A program made the translations under genes and the position numbers. The notes beneath the pieces were generated by a model, which was not told where the DNA came from, ran no database searches, and worked only from the letters and a program-made list of their open reading frames with translations. Source: a virus. Taken from it: 44,483 bases of DNA. Positions 44,363 to 44,483 of the stretch are shown one piece after another (the first letter of the stretch is position 1; the number at the start of each line of letters is the position of its first letter). The stretch spans positions 1-44,483 of IMG/VR virus record IMGVR_UViG_3300031673_000123, one strand, 5' to 3'.

Positions 44363-44444
44363 GCTTGGCTTGTCAACGCTTTGTATCGTTGGCTTTGCGC
44401 GTGTTATGCTTGTGATTGCGCTGTACACGGGGCGTCGTGGGTAG
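44355..44444 (+). CDS. 29-residue peptide (tentative)
   Basis: MDRLGLSTLCIVGFARVMLV plus IALYTGRRG is a short, hydrophobic ORF starting inside the HNH gene end (8-base overlap). No SD is obvious. The last 39 bases of the window contain a GGGGGGG run and no gene, perhaps part of a terminus or packaging site. Confidence 0.3.
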   Translation: MDRLGLSTLCIVGFARVMLVIALYTGRRG

Positions 44445-44483
44445 GGGGGGTGTCCACGCTACAGCATCAAGGCCTTGCAGCAT

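Overview
The window looks like a complete or nearly complete genome of a siphovirus-type tailed phage (Caudoviricetes) with an HK97-fold head. It carries large terminase, portal, U35-type prohead protease, HK97-like capsid, head-tail connector and closure proteins, a -1 frameshifted tail chaperone and a 1863-residue tape measure protein. Most genes are read left to right and overlap by ATGA, GTGA or TGATG junctions. Sec signal peptides, a lipobox protein and a possible spanin pair suggest a Gram-negative (diderm) host, but nothing identifies the species. No integrase, CI-type repressor, DNA polymerase or recognisable endolysin was found, so lifestyle is undetermined.

Layout. (1) 1-7355: packaging and DNA-processing module. 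It holds operator-like palindromes, a strong sigma70-type promoter at 822-850, an HTH protein, a P27-type small terminase and a second short P27-like gene, then a PLD-like nuclease, a PD-(D/E)XK-like protein, a DUF5131 (Gp37/Gp68) protein, a cytosine-methyltransferase-like protein and the large terminase. (2) 7425-11715: membrane peptide, portal, protease, capsid and a probable decoration protein. (3) 11699-16748: an unusual block of lectin-like and fibre-like proteins, three of them with signal peptides and one with a SASA/sialate O-acetylesterase-type domain, followed by a membrane/coiled-coil trio that could be a lysis cassette. (4) 16752-29897: connector, closure and tail genes up to the tail-tip proteins. 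(5) 30038-32114: a leftward operon of small accessory genes including an RHH protein and a nucleotidyltransferase-like protein, each second gene or so preceded by a GC-rich hairpin. (6) 32115-34467: a repeat-rich control region, small genes, a tRNA-like gene and a RecT-like annealing protein. (7) 34601-39995: an AT-rich NTG-repeat protein, RecE-like exonuclease, PAPS-reductase-like PP-loop protein, N4/N6 DNA methyltransferase and small genes. (8) 40003-44483: Zn-ribbon proteins, a small lipoprotein, a mirror-symmetric array of twelve 7-8 bp iterons, an RHH protein, a VapE-type helicase and an HNH endonuclease close to the right end.

The most notable structures are the iteron array at 41332-41598, a strong origin or partition-site candidate, and a recurring insertion signature. 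In three places an accessory gene sits between two copies of the beginning of the next gene: 18476/18773 (24 bp perfect), 21194/21390 (14 bp perfect) and 38382/39098 (32 of 34 bp). Related start-site duplications occur at 35867/36087 and 43799/43829/43850. This suggests that the phage gains cargo genes at stop-start junctions and leaves a vestigial duplicate start behind.
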